DNA of 64,000 bases from Desmodus rotundus (lineage: Eukaryota > Chordata > Mammalia > Chiroptera > Phyllostomidae). Shown piece by piece: positions 32,036-44,689 of this stretch (the first letter of the stretch is position 1; each line of letters starts with the position of its first letter). The translations under genes were made by a program, and so were the position numbers. The DNA lies in NCBI RefSeq assembly GCF_022682495.2, contig NC_071390.1:151876583-151940582 (forward strand). The letters run 5' to 3'. Below the pieces are notes generated by a model, which was not told the DNA's origin, ran no database searches, and saw nothing but the letters and a program-made list of their open reading frames with translations.

Positions 32036-33671
32036 ACTGTAGCATGGTGATTCAAGGGGCAGACAGAGTGAGAGCCATCGTCACCAAGATCTCTGCCATC
32101 ATCCTCATCATCCTCTTTCTCTCTCATCTGAAGACAGGTGATAGCCATATTCTTATATGCTCTTGAATTTTTTGACCATTGCTGTAAACATTTATCTTGC
32201 CCCCTTTATGCCCTATTGCTTGGTCGTCTAAGGAGCTCATTCATTCCAAGATGTTTTGACCTCCCCCTGGGAGCTGGAGGCAGGTCATATGACCTTAGAA
32301 GCAGGACAGACAGGGCACCTCACTCCCTTTGATTCTATGAAAATCTGCATGTTCCACCCTGTAGCCCTACCAGATGTCCAGCTACGGTCAGCCATCCAGT
32401 TCCTGGAACTCCTTCTTTTCCTAAAAGTTCCCAGAACTCAATTTCCTAAAGTCAAACTTAGTAAAACACATGTGAGTAACAAACCCTTATATTAGGATGT
32501 ATAATGATTAAAACACCACTTATGCAGTACTTTCTAATTAATACGATTGTATACTCTGGTTTCTCTTCAGATCATACACATCTTTCACCTTTTACTAATT
32601 AATGTGATTGTCGCAAGCAGTAGACTTGTGACATCCAGCCACACCCAAGCCTGCAATGTTCCCTGCCAAACCATTTGCACCTTGTTCTAATGTCTCCCAA
32701 TTGTTAGGGGGAAGTAACTTGAGGCTTCACTTATGTATCATTTTGTTTATTAGATTTTGGGACATACATAAAAAGTTTTTCTCAACAAACTACAACACAG
32801 AAAAATTTGTGGAGAAGCTGTCCTCTGCGACGGTGGGGAACTAAAGGACAAGGGGACTTCTAACAGGGAAATGGCCTTCCCGCTGCCTCCTCCCCCTGGA
32901 AACCCTTCCTTCGGCGATGTCACCCAGAGCAGAGTGCCTAGGGAGCCTCAGCAGGAGGGACTGCCGACCTCAACTTCATTCCTGGGCATTTCCACCACCC
33001 CAAATAAAGGCTGCCTCTATGCGGGAGAAGGGAGGCTTCAGGAGAAATTCAGGATATCTACCAGTGGTAGAAAAAAAATACACCGAAAGAATGTTTCCCC
33101 CTTTGTCTTATTGATCAGTTAGAATTTGATGATTCAAGTGGTTCCAGGAAGTAAGATATATGACGTCAATCCGTGCAGCCACTTGTTTCAGCCTCGATTC
33201 CTCAGCCTGGCTGCACTCAGCAGCATCACCGAGGCAGGTGGGGTTCGTTACAGCATCACTTCCACTAGGTACTTCTTATTTTGGAGCCAAGAAATTCTGC
33301 CAGGAAATTCTACTGCAGTCCTAAATGAATGAATACAGCTCTGACCCACATAATTTATTAACCACTGTTCAGCTTCAGGTTGGAAGTTAGGTGAGAAAAT
33401 AAAGACCTCAGTGCGTCTGTCTGTGTCTATACTTTCAAGGGTCAAAGTGGTCACACAGCTGAATGGAATCTTATTTGCTAATTGGCAGCAAGCTATTTTA
33501 AAGAGCTGAAATAACTGGGTTATTTTTTCAGACGTTTTAATTTGAAACTAAGCAAAATGTCTCTTATTGATGTCTTCCTTAAAGACTTTTGATTAAAATT
33601 ATGAAACAGTCACTTTGTTTTTTAATAAATGCTCTTTGATGATAATGGTTTATTTTTAAATGAAGACTGAT

Positions 33672-33881
33672 TTTTTAAAAAAAGATTTTATTTATTTTAG
33701 ACAGAGGGGAAGGGAGGGAGAGAGGGGGAGAAACATCAATGTGTGGTTGCCTCTGGCATGCCCCTGACTGGAGACCTGACCTGGCCGGCAACCCAGGCAT
33801 GTGCCCTGACTGGGAATCCAACCAGGGACCCTTTGGTTCGCAGGCCGGCACTCAATCCACTGAGCCACACCAGCAAGGGCT
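33672..33881 (-). repeat. VES SINE
   Basis: Full-length reverse VES, running from tttaaaaaaagattttattt to gagccacaccagcaagggct. Confidence 0.92.
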
Positions 33882-33959
33882 GATTTGTGTTTTGAAAAGC
33901 AGCACCAGAAATTGTAAGGTCATGATTCTGATCACCAGTTCCCACACCACCAAGCAATT

Positions 33960-34915
33960 CTTCCACACCAGCTGGGTGTCCTACAGTTCAACCCATTCGG
34001 ACACTGTCTGCCACAGGTTAAGGGCTCCGCTCTACAAGACGGCCTCACCCGACCAATGGCCAATGGGAAGTCCAGGTTATTTATCACGTGTGCTTCTGAC
34101 TTACCAATGATAGATCAGAGGTTCCGACCATCTCCCTCTCCCCACCCACCTTTGGCCTGGGTTGATTTACTAGATGGCTCACAGAACTCAGGGAAACAAT
34201 TTGCTGATGAGCTCACTAGTTTGTTACGAAGGGATGCAAGTAGGAACAGCCAGATGGGAGAGACACGTAGGGCAGGACATGGGGAAAGGGCATGGAGGTG
34301 TCCTGCCCTTTCCTAGCGCGCTGCTCTCCCCAAATCTGCATGTGTTCACCAACCCGGAGGCTCTCGGAACCCTCTGCTCTTGGGTTTCTATAGAGGCTTC
34401 ATTACAGAGGTACAATTGATTAAATCATTGGCCATTGGGGATTGATTCGAACTCCAGCCCCCTCAGCCTCCCTGGAAATCAGGGAGTGGGGCTGAAAGTT
34501 CCAATCCTCTATTTCCGATTGGCTGTTCTAACAAGCAGCCCCATCCTTAGGTGGATCCAAAAGTCACCTCATTAAGCTACCAAAAGATGCCCTGACTGGC
34601 GTGGCTCAGTGGGTTGAGCGTTGCCTGGCACTGAGAGGTCACTGATTTGATTCCGGTCAGGGCACAGGCCTGGGCTGTGAGCCACGTGCCCAGATGGGGG
34701 CGCACCAGAGACAACCAATCAGTGTTTCTCTCCCTTTCTTTTTCCCTCCCTTCCCATCTCTCTAAAAATAAGTAAATGAAATCTTTTAAAAAAGATTACA
34801 AAAGACACATACGCTCATTACTTAGGAGATTTCAAGGCCTTTAGGAGCTCTTTGCTAGAAATGGGGGCTGACCAAATACATATTCTTATTATGAATCACA
34901 CTACTACAGTAGTCT
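33960..34915 (+). repeat. Ancient LTR-like interspersed repeat, split by a VES SINE
   Basis: Phrases such as gatggctcacagaactcagg, gtgttcaccaacccggaggc, aatcattggccattggggat and tggggctgaaagttccaa recur in other mammalian genomes as an old LTR-type (ERVL/MaLR-like) repeat, from memory. The right part (acttaggagatttcaaggcc) resumes after the VES at about 34795. It has no coding capacity. Confidence 0.5.
34588..34795 (+). repeat. VES SINE inserted in the LTR-like repeat
   Basis: It starts ccctgactggcgtggctcag and ends with an A-rich tail. The flanks accaaaagat and acaaaagaca look like a target duplication. Confidence 0.9.
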
Positions 34916-35144
34916 TTTGGGGTCCCTATGAGGTAGAGAATGTCACCCTTAAGTTTCCTCTTGGGTGGGCCCTGGGGGTTGGCTTTGTCTCCTTGGCCTC
35001 ACGAGGCTGGAGGGCTTCAGACCGTGTGTTTGGCGTCAGCGAACGCGCTGAGCACAAAGGGTCCTGGCGCTCAGGTACTTTCCCTTGAGTCTGGGTTCAG
35101 GCTTTCCCCCCAGATTTAGCATGGAAGGTCCTGCTGTCTTTTCA

Positions 35145-35382
35145 TTTCTTTATTGTTTTTAAGTATATTTTTAAATTTATTTTTAGAGAGAGGGGAAAGG
35201 AGGGAGAAAGACAAGAAAAGAAACATCGATGTGCAAGAGAAACATTGACCGGCTGCCTCTTGCACATCCCCAACTGGGGACCTAGCCCACAACCCAGGCA
35301 TGTACCCTGAGTGGGATTCGAACCACCGACCTTTGGGTCCACAGGCTGGTGCTCAATCCACTGAGCAATACCAGCCAGGGCC
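35145..35382 (-). repeat. VES SINE
   Basis: Near full-length reverse copy ending gagcaataccagccagggcc. Confidence 0.92.
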
Positions 35383-36539
35383 TTAATTCTTTACTGTTTT
35401 CAATGTAACTTTAAAGAAATTGTATCTAACATTTTTCCTTTTAGAAAAATGGTTGGTCCTTATTATCTAGTCCATCATTCATGGAAACTGAGTTTCTGTT
35501 TGTATAGGCTGTTGCAACACACAAACCATCTTTCCACAACACTTCCTTTGAACTCCCTAGTCAGCCAGCACAGTAGCAGAAACTCAGAAAGGCACGCTAG
35601 GTCTGGACTGCATCATTTCATCCAACAGGCAACACGTTTTCTGAAGCTGGCTCCCAGGTGCCCAAACCCCAACCATGAACATAAACAAATTCAATTGTGA
35701 GCTCATCCTGGAGGATGTTTTGGCAGGAAGATACCATGTAGGGTGGGCGTTCCCTGAGAGCTGCATTCCGAGATGTCATGGGGCTTGCAGAGAAATACAA
35801 AGGGCCAGGCAGAGAGAACCTGGGCTGAGTCAGTTCCAGCAGGTGATTTTGCAGGAAGCCGAGGCAGTACGTTAGAGGGAGCCATAGAGATCCAGTGATG
35901 CGAGAAGTTAGCTAACTCCAGCTACAGATGGGGATATTGGTTTCAGTTTAAGCTAGGTTTTGCAAGCAGGAGACTTGAGCCTTCTTTGAGGAGAAAGACT
36001 TGGTGGAAAGCAGGATGTGGGTGTGGCTAAGAGCAGAAGCTGGGCCTGTGAGAAATACTTGCTGTTCCAGGGGTGGAGTATTGGAGGTAGTCGGGTGAGT
36101 GCTCAGCTGTAGTGCTTTCAGAAGCAGAGGGCCTGGGCAGGAGGGTCTGAATAGTTTAGGGGAGGGCTTGGTCAGCCAGAGCTGTTCACCTCTACTTCTC
36201 CTCTGGCAGTCTTCCTCAGCCGTCAGTGGCTTTCCCCTCTGCCAGTCGTGTTTCCCACCCATGTATGTCTCCTCCTCTGTTTATCAAACAGTGGCTACAG
36301 ACAGAGGTGAGATTTGATGGCAGACGCTAGTGATCAGTGTGCTCCACTATCATGCTTCTCCAAGAATATGCACTTTCTGCTGGGAGGTAGGAACTGCCAC
36401 AGGACAAGGAACTTCTTCCTAAAGTGTGACTTTTGTTTGGGAGAGTTGGGACACTAGTATTTTCTTTATTCAGAGGAATCATCTACCTTACAGCCCTCTA
36501 CTTCCCACTTTCTTTTGTTATCTTTCTCCAGGAGATCAT

Positions 36540-36870
36540 AGCACAACCAGGACTTTGGTTACCAAGCATTTGCAGTGAACTCCCCGGTCTGCGTGCACAG
36601 CCTGGAAATCTTGCTTGGGCTCCAGGCTCCTACATACGACTTCCATCTGAAGCTTTGCATGTCTAAAACTCAGCTCCATATCTTCTTCCCACAGCATACA
36701 TGTTCTCCTGCATGCATTCACTAATTCTCTCATTCATTCATTCACTCATCCAGATAGTCGTTGGGCTTCAGGTACTGCATTTCACTAGGTACCAGAAATG
36801 AATCACGAGCAAGATATATATGCCTCCTGCTTTCACGAAGCTTCTAGTCCAGTGAAGTATATTTGTAAGT
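36540..36870. repeat. L2-like fragments
   Basis: The tcattcattcattcactca run followed by the gcttcaggtactgcatttc phrase, and the cctcctgctttcacgaagct phrase, resemble the L2 3' end. The part before 36690 resembles the inner L2 body. Confidence 0.45.
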
Positions 36871-37164
36871 AAAGAAGAACATTTCCTAGACCCAAAGAAT
36901 ACAAATTTCCGAGTTGAAAGACCCACTGAGGGCCTAAAGCAATATTTAAAGATGTTAACCAATAAAATAAATATGATAAAATTTAAAAACAGTTGGGACA
37001 AAAACTTTTTCTTTTCAGAAATAAGGGGAGAAAGTCCATATTCAAAGAAACAGGAATAGAATGAGAGTAGGACTTTCGGTACCAGCCCTAGTTACTTGAA
37101 GACCATAGAAAAATGCCTTCAACATTCTGACACACTTATTTGTAAGGAAGAAATACTATACCCT

Positions 37165-37480
37165 TCAAACTGTCAACTTATATTAGCTTCTCCAGAGATA
37201 TAGAACCAAAACGTGTGTACTTACATAGAAAGAGATTTAGTTTAAGAAATCGGTTCATGTGATTATGAATGCCGGCAAGTGCAAAGTCTGCAGGGTGGGC
37301 CAACAGGCTGGCGACCCAAAGAAGAGCCAAAACTGCCGTTCCAGTCCGAATGCCACCTGATGGCGGAATCCCCTCTTGCTCGGGGGAGGTCAGTCTTCGT
37401 CCTAGTTAAGCCTTCAACCGATTGGATAAGGCCCACCACATTCTGAGGGCAGTCCGCTTTACTCAAAACCCACCGATATA
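37165..37480. repeat. Ancient interspersed repeat, class not assigned
   Basis: Phrases such as ttctccagagatatagaacc and ttggataaggcccaccacat, plus a ctttactcaaaacccaccg phrase, occur repeatedly in mammalian genomes as an old mobile-element tail. I cannot name the family with confidence. Confidence 0.4.
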
Positions 37481-37854
37481 AATGTTAACAAGCAGAATAG
37501 GCTTTGACACCTATTTGGTCACCACGAGCCAGCCAAGTTTACACATGGACTTAGCCATCGCAATGAAGAATAAAATATTTTCAAGCATTCAAAGCCTCCA
37601 AAAGTTCACCTCTCATGCACCCTTTCCTATAAGCCTCTTAGAAAGGTTCAGCAAAACAAGGGAGTGAACTGAGAAAGAAAATCCCTGGACCCAGGAAAAG
37701 GCTCTAACACGGGCCCATCTCGGGATAAGAGTTGTGGAGCAGGCCGAGGAAAGCACCTGGGCAGCCGGGAGCAGCAGGGTGGTGCTGCTCGGGGAAGGAG
37801 GCCAGGGAGATTCTCTGATGTTTCCTTGTATTTTTTCTGAGTCTCTAGGAGACT

Positions 37855-38000
37855 GTTGGTAAGGACACAGACTCTGGAGCCCTACTTCCTGTATTTGAAT
37901 CCGGCTCAATTCCTTTGCCACTAGCTGACGCTGGGCAAGCTACTTAATCTCTGGTGCTTCAGTTTCTTCACATGTAAAGTGGGGACGATTATTGTATGTT
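37855..38000 (+). repeat. MIR SINE
   Basis: MIR order: gacacagactctggagccc, gaatccggctcaattcc, gctgggcaagctacttaatc, tcagtttcttcacatgtaaa, then gtggggacgattattg. It is followed by a G-run at 38006-38018. Confidence 0.75.
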
Positions 38001-38039
38001 TTACTGGGGGGGGGGGGGATGGTGGATGGTCAAGAAAAC

Positions 38040-38300
38040 CTAGGTCAAGCTACTCAACACCCCCAAATCTCAGGGGCTTAAAACCACAAAGATATTTTGC
38101 TTTTCATGCTGCATGTCCCTGAGGGTTGGCTGGGGGCTCCACATTTTCCTCACTTAAACATGCTTGCTGACAGAGTCTCCGTCACCCCGAATGGCAGCGT
38201 TTTCTCTGGTAGGGGGAGGAAAAAGTAAAGGCTCCTGTCCAGAAATGACGTGTCATTTCTGCTCATGTTCCACTGGCTGAAGCAAGGGAATGGGCAGGGA
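38040..38300. repeat. Ancient interspersed repeat, class not assigned
   Basis: The sequence tctcaggggcttaaaaccac, then gggttggctgggggctccac, then a gacgtgtcatttctgctcat phrase, matches an old high-copy mammalian repeat I remember but cannot name safely. Confidence 0.4.
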
Positions 38301-39092
38301 CCTTATGCCCGGGGGAGGAGTCCTGGAATGTTGAAGGACGCCCCAAGGACTCTGGTGGAACCCATGACCTCCCACCACCGGGAGGAGTCCAAGGCACTGG
38401 ATGAGAAGTGGAGCCGAACCACCTGAAGGGAGGGACAAATGGGTCCTTGAGGAGGGAATAAGGAGGAGGCCAGAGGAAGGGAAGGGGACTATGAGTACAG
38501 GACAGTGGCTTTGAATTTTGAGAGAGAGAAGAGAAACGAGAGCATTCCTGAGAGAAGAAGAGGGAACTCGGAGAGCAAGAGAGAAGTCTGAATTTGCAGG
38601 AACTCTGGCTGGGTGGTGTGCCGCCTACTAACACATATCAGAGAGGAACTCTAATAGCTCCTTGAGAGACTTTAACAGACTTTTGTTATGTTTCTTTGAG
38701 CTGGAACTTTAAGATGGGCCCCAAGGGAGCCCATGCATGAGTGTTAACAAGAGAATCCAAGGAACTTCTCGGAGACTTGGTCTTGGAAGCAGGCTTCCCC
38801 TGCACTTGTCCTGGGAGCCTCTCCTCTTTCATCGCCCCTGCTGGTGGGTTATTCCGGTAGCAATTTGAGAAGCTCAGAGAACAGTTTTTAAAATATTTAA
38901 GTATTTTAAATACATCTAATCTAATTTTGATGTATCTTCATACACTTACAGTTCACTTAGAAAAATCCTTCTTCCTAATATTCAATTTGTCCTGCAAATG
39001 TATTGTATTTAAAGTATTTTCCATGGTTTCAAAAAGAAACAGAATGGAAATTAGGTTCTGGGCTCACTATTTTAAAATGTATTTTTAAATAC

Positions 39093-39300
39093 CCTGGCTG
39101 GCGTGGCTCAGTTGACTGAGCATGGGCCTGCAAACCAAAGGGTCGCTGGTTCGATTCCCAGTCAGGGCACATGCCTGGGTTGCAGGCCAGGTCCCCAGTA
39201 GGGGGCACAGGAGAGGCAACTACACGTTGATGTTTCACTCCCTCTGTTTCTCCCTCCCTTCCCTTCTGTCTAAAAATAAATAGAATCTTTAAAAATTAAA
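39093..39300 (+). repeat. VES SINE, near consensus
   Basis: It has accctggctggcgtggctca, an intact B box ggttcgattcc, gtccccagtagggggcac, and the tail ctgtctaaaaataaatag. It is one of the best-preserved copies in the window. Confidence 0.93.
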
Positions 39301-39309
39301 ATGTGTTTT

Positions 39310-39690
39310 TAAATAAACTTTTTATTTTGGAATAGGTTAGACTTACAGAAAAGTTGCAAAGACAGTAAGTTCAGAGTTCCCACATACCCTGTGCCCAATT
39401 TCCCCTATTGTTAACATCATACATCAGTATATTTGTCAAAATTAATGAACCAATAGTGATAACATACTAACTGAAGTCCATACTTTATTCAGATTTCCTT
39501 AAGTTTTTGCCTAGTTTCCTTTTTCTGTCCCAGGGTCCCACCCAGGAAACCATATTCGATTTAGCCATCATGGTATCCTCATTTTATTTTGATAGATCTC
39601 CTAGTGATTCACTTGTACTGAAAATAAAACAAATTGAATTTAGAGCTGAGGGAGAGTTGAGATTTAAAACTCTCCAAGAGAAAACAAGAT
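39310..39690 (+). mobile_element. Old L1 3' UTR fragment
   Basis: The phrases ttttattttggaataggtta, acttacagaaaagttgcaaa and ttcccctattgttaacatca resemble the common L1M-type 3' UTR block. The copy is diverged. Confidence 0.45.
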
Positions 39691-39723
39691 CTCCCCCTGG
39701 TGTTCAAACAGAAAGTAGCATCT

Positions 39724-39945
39724 TGCCCTGGCTGCTGTGGCTCAGTGGATTGAGCACAGGCCTGTGAACAGAATGCTCTCAGGACACGTGCCTGGGTTGC
39801 AGGCCACGTCCCCAGTTGGGGGTGTGTGAGAAGCAACAGATCGATGTTTCTCTTCCTTCCTTCTCTTCTCTCTATAAATAAATAAGTAAGTAAGTAAGTA
39901 AGTAAGTAAATAAATAAATAAATCTTAAAAAAAAAAAAAAGAAAA
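39724..39945 (+). repeat. VES SINE with expanded (GTAA)n tail
   Basis: It has the head gccctggctgctgtggctca and a deletion around the B box. The tail has grown into a microsatellite of about seven gtaa/agta units, then aaat units and an A-run (39885-39945). Confidence 0.9.
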
Positions 39946-41446
39946 TTGCATCTTGACTTTCCAAGGTAGTGCTAATGCAGAACAAACCCTCCTAAAATAA
40001 GTTTATTTTGCAAATCATAGTTTAAGTGTCATCAATAGAAAGAGAAGACACAGTCAGTTACTAACAAAAATGGCAAACAGCCTCAACAGCAGCATGTTTT
40101 TGAAGAGAGAGGGAGCCTTAGACCTGGCAGGTGTTCAGGTGAAAAGCCTGTGGAGTTGACACAGGTACCTCCCCTGCGGGGCCTGTTAGAGGGCCCCTGC
40201 TCGATAGGCAATCACAGCCCGAAGGAGCCGTTTTCTGCGGGGCTGCATTCTTTATGTTCATTACTCAGGGCTAGTGAATCTAAGAGGAGGGCGTTCAATC
40301 GTGGGGCCGATTGTTACCTACATGGCTGTCTACCTCCCTGGCCTTTGATGAGCAGCACTTTCCTCCCCCAGTTACTGAATTCAGATTTCTGGCTATTCCC
40401 ACGGGTGAACATAATGGAAAATCAGAAAGCATGCCAAAAGAGGCCTGTGAAATAACAATCCTAAGCACAGAAAATCAGACACTAGCCATCCATATAGAGA
40501 TAGACATAGTTAAGAACTTAGAACTTTAACAGGATATTCTTATATGAAATTCTAATGATTTGGATTATTTGATTTGGGTCAACAGGAAAAAGAAACCCAG
40601 CACATTTGCAAGGAAGACTTCAACACTGGCTCTTTGGGGGTACGAGTGACAACTGGTAGAGAGAGAAGAAACACATCTGTTAAACACAGAATACAGTCGT
40701 TGATTTCCCTGATGAGTTTAAATCATCAAGTGGCATTCACATTGCAACCAGCATCTTCTGCTTAGGACAGCGTCAGAAAGAGATTTTTGTTAAAAATGAC
40801 TGAAATTCAAAACGGTTTTAGGAATTTAGCTAAGTTTTTATTACTTAGAAAATTTATTTATTTGTGGGAGACCCTGTTAGTTGCTGGTCCAACATCCATT
40901 TGCCCTTTTCTTCCACTAACAGAATTTACTAGGGAAGGCAATGTACTCAGCTAAATATGTACGTATTCCCTCTCCCAGCTTCCTTTGCTGGGAGATGCTT
41001 TGTAACAGTTTTGGACAATGACATACAAGCAGAAATTTGCTGGGCCTCTGGGAAACTTTTGTTTCCTGATGCAAGGTTGCAGATATCCCTTGCACTGCCC
41101 CTTTCTCCTTATTTCTGAGTAAAGATATGATGGCTGGATCTGCAGCAGTCAATTAGAACCACGAGGCAACAAGAATGCAGATAAAATTCAACTCTAAGGA
41201 TGGTGGAGCATGAAGTTAGAAAGAGCCTGGTTCTCTGAAATTATTGTTGAATACTGAATGAACACCACCAATAACCTAATTTGGAGTTCTTGAATATTTA
41301 TATATGCTCCTGAAAATTTAAATTCTGTTATCTAAAGCCCAATATATATTGATCAATTACTATTATTTCTAAATACTTCTGGTATAATTATTAATGTTCC
41401 TGAGACTCAGGCACTCTGTGAAGCTCCTTATACGCTTCATCTCTCT

Positions 41447-41652
41447 TTTTTTATCCTCCGCCGAGGACACGCTTAGAGAGGGGAAGGGAGGGAGAAAGAG
41501 AGGGAGAGAGACATTGATCAGTTGCCTCTTGTATGTGCCCTGACTGGGGACCGAACTCACCACTCAGGTGTGTGCCCTGAGCGGGGATGGAACCTGCACT
41601 CTTCCGTCCATGGGATGATGCTGTGACCACCCGAGCCACGCCAGCCAAGGCT
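41447..41652 (-). repeat. VES SINE, diverged
   Basis: Reverse copy ending cgagccacgccagccaaggct. The body carries an additional ctgagcggggatggaacc variant. Confidence 0.8.
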
Positions 41653-41871
41653 GTGTTTTGTTTCTTTTAATCTGCACAGCAAATTCGTGATACAGATCTT
41701 ACAGTCAAGCCCTTATTGTCAGTGGTAGAGGGTGATTCTGAAATTTAATTAAGTGACACTTTAAGGGTTATGCAACTACTAGTGGTGGAAACAGGTGGAC
41801 CCAAGATGGTTTTCTCTGTTCTGCCATGTACTCAGATTTCCTACAACAGTGTTGAAGACCACCACTTACAA

Positions 41872-42086
41872 TTTTAAAAAAATATTTATTTTTAGAGAGG
41901 GGGAAGGGAGGGAGGAAGAGAGGGAGAACATCAATGTGCAAGACGTACATTGATCGGTTGCTTCTCGCGTGCCCCCAGTTGGGGACCTGGCCCACAACTC
42001 AGGCATGTGCCATGACGGGGAATCGAACCTGAGACCTTTCGGTTTGCAGGCTGGCACTCAATCCACTGAGTCTCACCACCCAGGGC
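41872..42086 (-). repeat. VES SINE
   Basis: Reverse copy from ttttaaaaaaatatttattt to gagtctcaccacccagggca. Confidence 0.9.
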
Positions 42087-43189
42087 ACCATTTATAATTT
42101 ATATACATACATTTTATCTTCAGGATGTACTTTTCTATGTTTGTTTTCTTTTAGTTTAATAGACATTTATTAAACTTTCAGCTGAGCCACCTCTACCCAC
42201 AAAACAGATGGTTTAAGTTTTTGAGGGGAAAGGAATTTGTCTGCGACATGTTTTCTGGAAATCATTTAACTGAGCCTTTTAACACTCCTGAAGAAAACAG
42301 GAGAAAAACTGGTTCAAGGAAACCAGCGATTCGATTTGGAAACACTACCTGTTCTTGTTAGCAAACCTGGAATGGAAACCGGGGCAATTCCTCTTTGGAG
42401 TTTACTGCACACTCAAACCGACACTGGGGAACAGATGCCTACTGTACTGGCAGACACACCGAGATGGTGAGCACGCTTTACCAGCAAGGTGGGCACACCT
42501 GGAGGCCTGGAAAGTTTGTGGCAGGGTAAGGTTTGGGGGGTGATTTGAGCAGGGCTGAGAAAAACACCTGTAGGCCATGAATGAACTAAGCAATGAGGTA
42601 CTTTTAAATAGAGCTCACCAGTTTTTCCCCCTAAGGTGGCTGTGGTTTCATGACGTGACCTTGGGGACCAAGCCAATTTTGCTTGGGTTAACCAGGACCT
42701 GTTTCATTCATAGGCAAGCCCTCTTGCCAACAGGACTCATTGTTCAATTCTCCTAAAAGTGGTGGCATTCTTTTAAACTTTTCTCATTCAGAAGTAGTAG
42801 TTAAGAGAGAAAATCACCGCCCCCCCCCCCCACCCCAACCAACATGCTGTAGCTTCCAGTAGCTCCTTCCCTCTCCCCGGCCTTTAGGGGCTTTTCATTC
42901 ATAGACTTTCCTGTTTCCTCTAGTTTAACTTGTCAGAAGAGCCACAACAACAGAACTTCCCTGGCACCCTCTGCTGGTGCAGGGCTGAGGAGAGAAAACA
43001 GGGCGCTCACCCCTGCCTGGGTCTCTTCCGCAGGTTTGACTCCCTCCCCAGTCTGTTTGCTTCTTTATTTTTCAGTGTGCTCAGATAGCTGCCCTTTGCA
43101 TTTTGCCCGACATATTTAGTTGTTGTAAGTGGGAAAGGGTTCTGAGGGCTTACACCCTTTGACTGTGCCTAAAGGCCAAAGCTGCATTA

Positions 43190-43480
43190 TTTTTGAGACC
43201 CAAACTGGAAACCCAACTAACTGTCCTTCAACATGAGAATGGACAAACTGTGACATATTCATATCATGGCAATGAGAACAAACTATAGGAACATCATTAA
43301 GTGAATCTCGCCTTTTTTTTAGCGTCTAAGAACCCGCTCCCCATTTTTAGCCTTTAATCAATATAAAGTAGGCAGAAAAAAAGTGTGCGGTTCCATTTAT
43401 ACAAAGTTCAAGAATGGGCCACACTAAATTACAATGTTAGCAGCCAGGATGGCTGGCTTTGAAGAGGAAGGTAGGAGTGC
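43190..43480 (+). mobile_element. Old L1 3' fragment
   Basis: The phrases ggaaacccaactaactgtcc, then catgagaatggacaaactgtg, then gttccatttatacaaagttc follow the L1 ORF2 C-terminus order. The copy is diverged. Confidence 0.6.
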
Positions 43481-44389
43481 TTAGCGGGTGGCGTCGGGAA
43501 AGCGTTCCGGAGCTGGGAACCTTGTCTTCCTAGCTGGTGGTTACTCGTGTGGCCACTTAGCGGTAACTCAGGGAGCTGAACATTCATTGTGTAACCTTTT
43601 CGGTGCATATTTTAGGAATCAGTTAAAAATTTTTGAAAAGTCAACTCTTCTTGGATTGGTAAGGTACATGCTTTTTCACTTTAAACTGATTGTTGCAATG
43701 GGCTTTTCTGGCTCTGAAAAGAAATAAACTGGTAAAAACTTGTCAAATGCTATCATTTATTGTATATGCCACTTGTAAAATGTGTTTGTGAAGAACTTGC
43801 CCTTTCCATATGGTTTAAGTTATTGGTAAAGTAATAAACAAGTGCATTTAAAAAAAAAAAGTCAACTCTTCCTCCTGGGGGCAAATGACAGAATCTTAGC
43901 TTAAATTGACTTGTATACTTAGGGGAATTTATAGTAGGGTGCTTCATGGACTTCAAGGACAGGCCTTATGAACAACTCAGCCAAGGGCTCAAATACGATC
44001 TGAAACTTCTCCCACAAATGTTTCTTCCAGGAAAATATGACCACTGACAAAAAGCAATCACTTTTTATGATGCGCACTGAGACACTTGTGGTGGGCACCC
44101 GTTTTGTTTGCCCACTTACCAGGGATGGCACCACTTTCGGGGAAAAGGGGCTTTCCCTCCTTCTGTCCATAGGGTTTCCATATGAGATACATGGTTTTAA
44201 CTCCAGTCACTTGGCCAGTCACTTGGTCCAGGGATGCTGCCTGACCTGTGCTGGGGAATCCTATTCCTAGAACTTTAGTTCTCGTGACCATAGTTCTACA
44301 AATGTGCATTTTAACAGCCTGTCAAGTGATTCTAAAGTTCGAGAACTCCAGACTACCTTGACCCTTTATTTGGTTGTGCCTATTATTTC

Positions 44390-44620
44390 TTTTTTAAAAA
44401 ATAACTATTTATTTATATTTAAACAGAGGGGAAGGGAGGAAGAAAGAGAGGGAGGTAAAAATCCATGTGCCAGAGAAACACTGATGGGTTGCCTCTTACA
44501 CGCCCCCAACTGAAGGCCTGGCCTGTAACACAAGCATGTGCCCCGATGGGGAATTGAACTGGAGACCTTTTGGTTCACAGTCTGTTGCTCAATCCACTGA
44601 GCCACACCAGCCGGGGCTGT
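44390..44620 (-). repeat. VES SINE
   Basis: Reverse copy ending gagccacaccagccggggct. It lies just below the presumed SLAIN2 3' UTR. Confidence 0.9.
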
Positions 44621-44689
44621 TCCTATTATTTCTTCAAAGGCATTTTGTTTTAAACCTGACACGGAATTCAACTGATACTGTCAATTCAG

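Larger units (their letters stand above)
17641..44680. other. Gene desert between SLC10A4 and the SLAIN2 3' end
   Basis: No conserved protein-coding exon was recognised in about 27 kb. Recognisable contents are listed separately (VES, L1, L2, MIR, mariner, MER5A-like, LTR-like). Stretches where I see nothing distinctive are about 17650-18790, 19070-20330, 21430-23950, 26840-28400, 29000-29870, 32050-33670, 35390-36530, 40000-41440 and 42090-43180. Confidence 0.6.
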
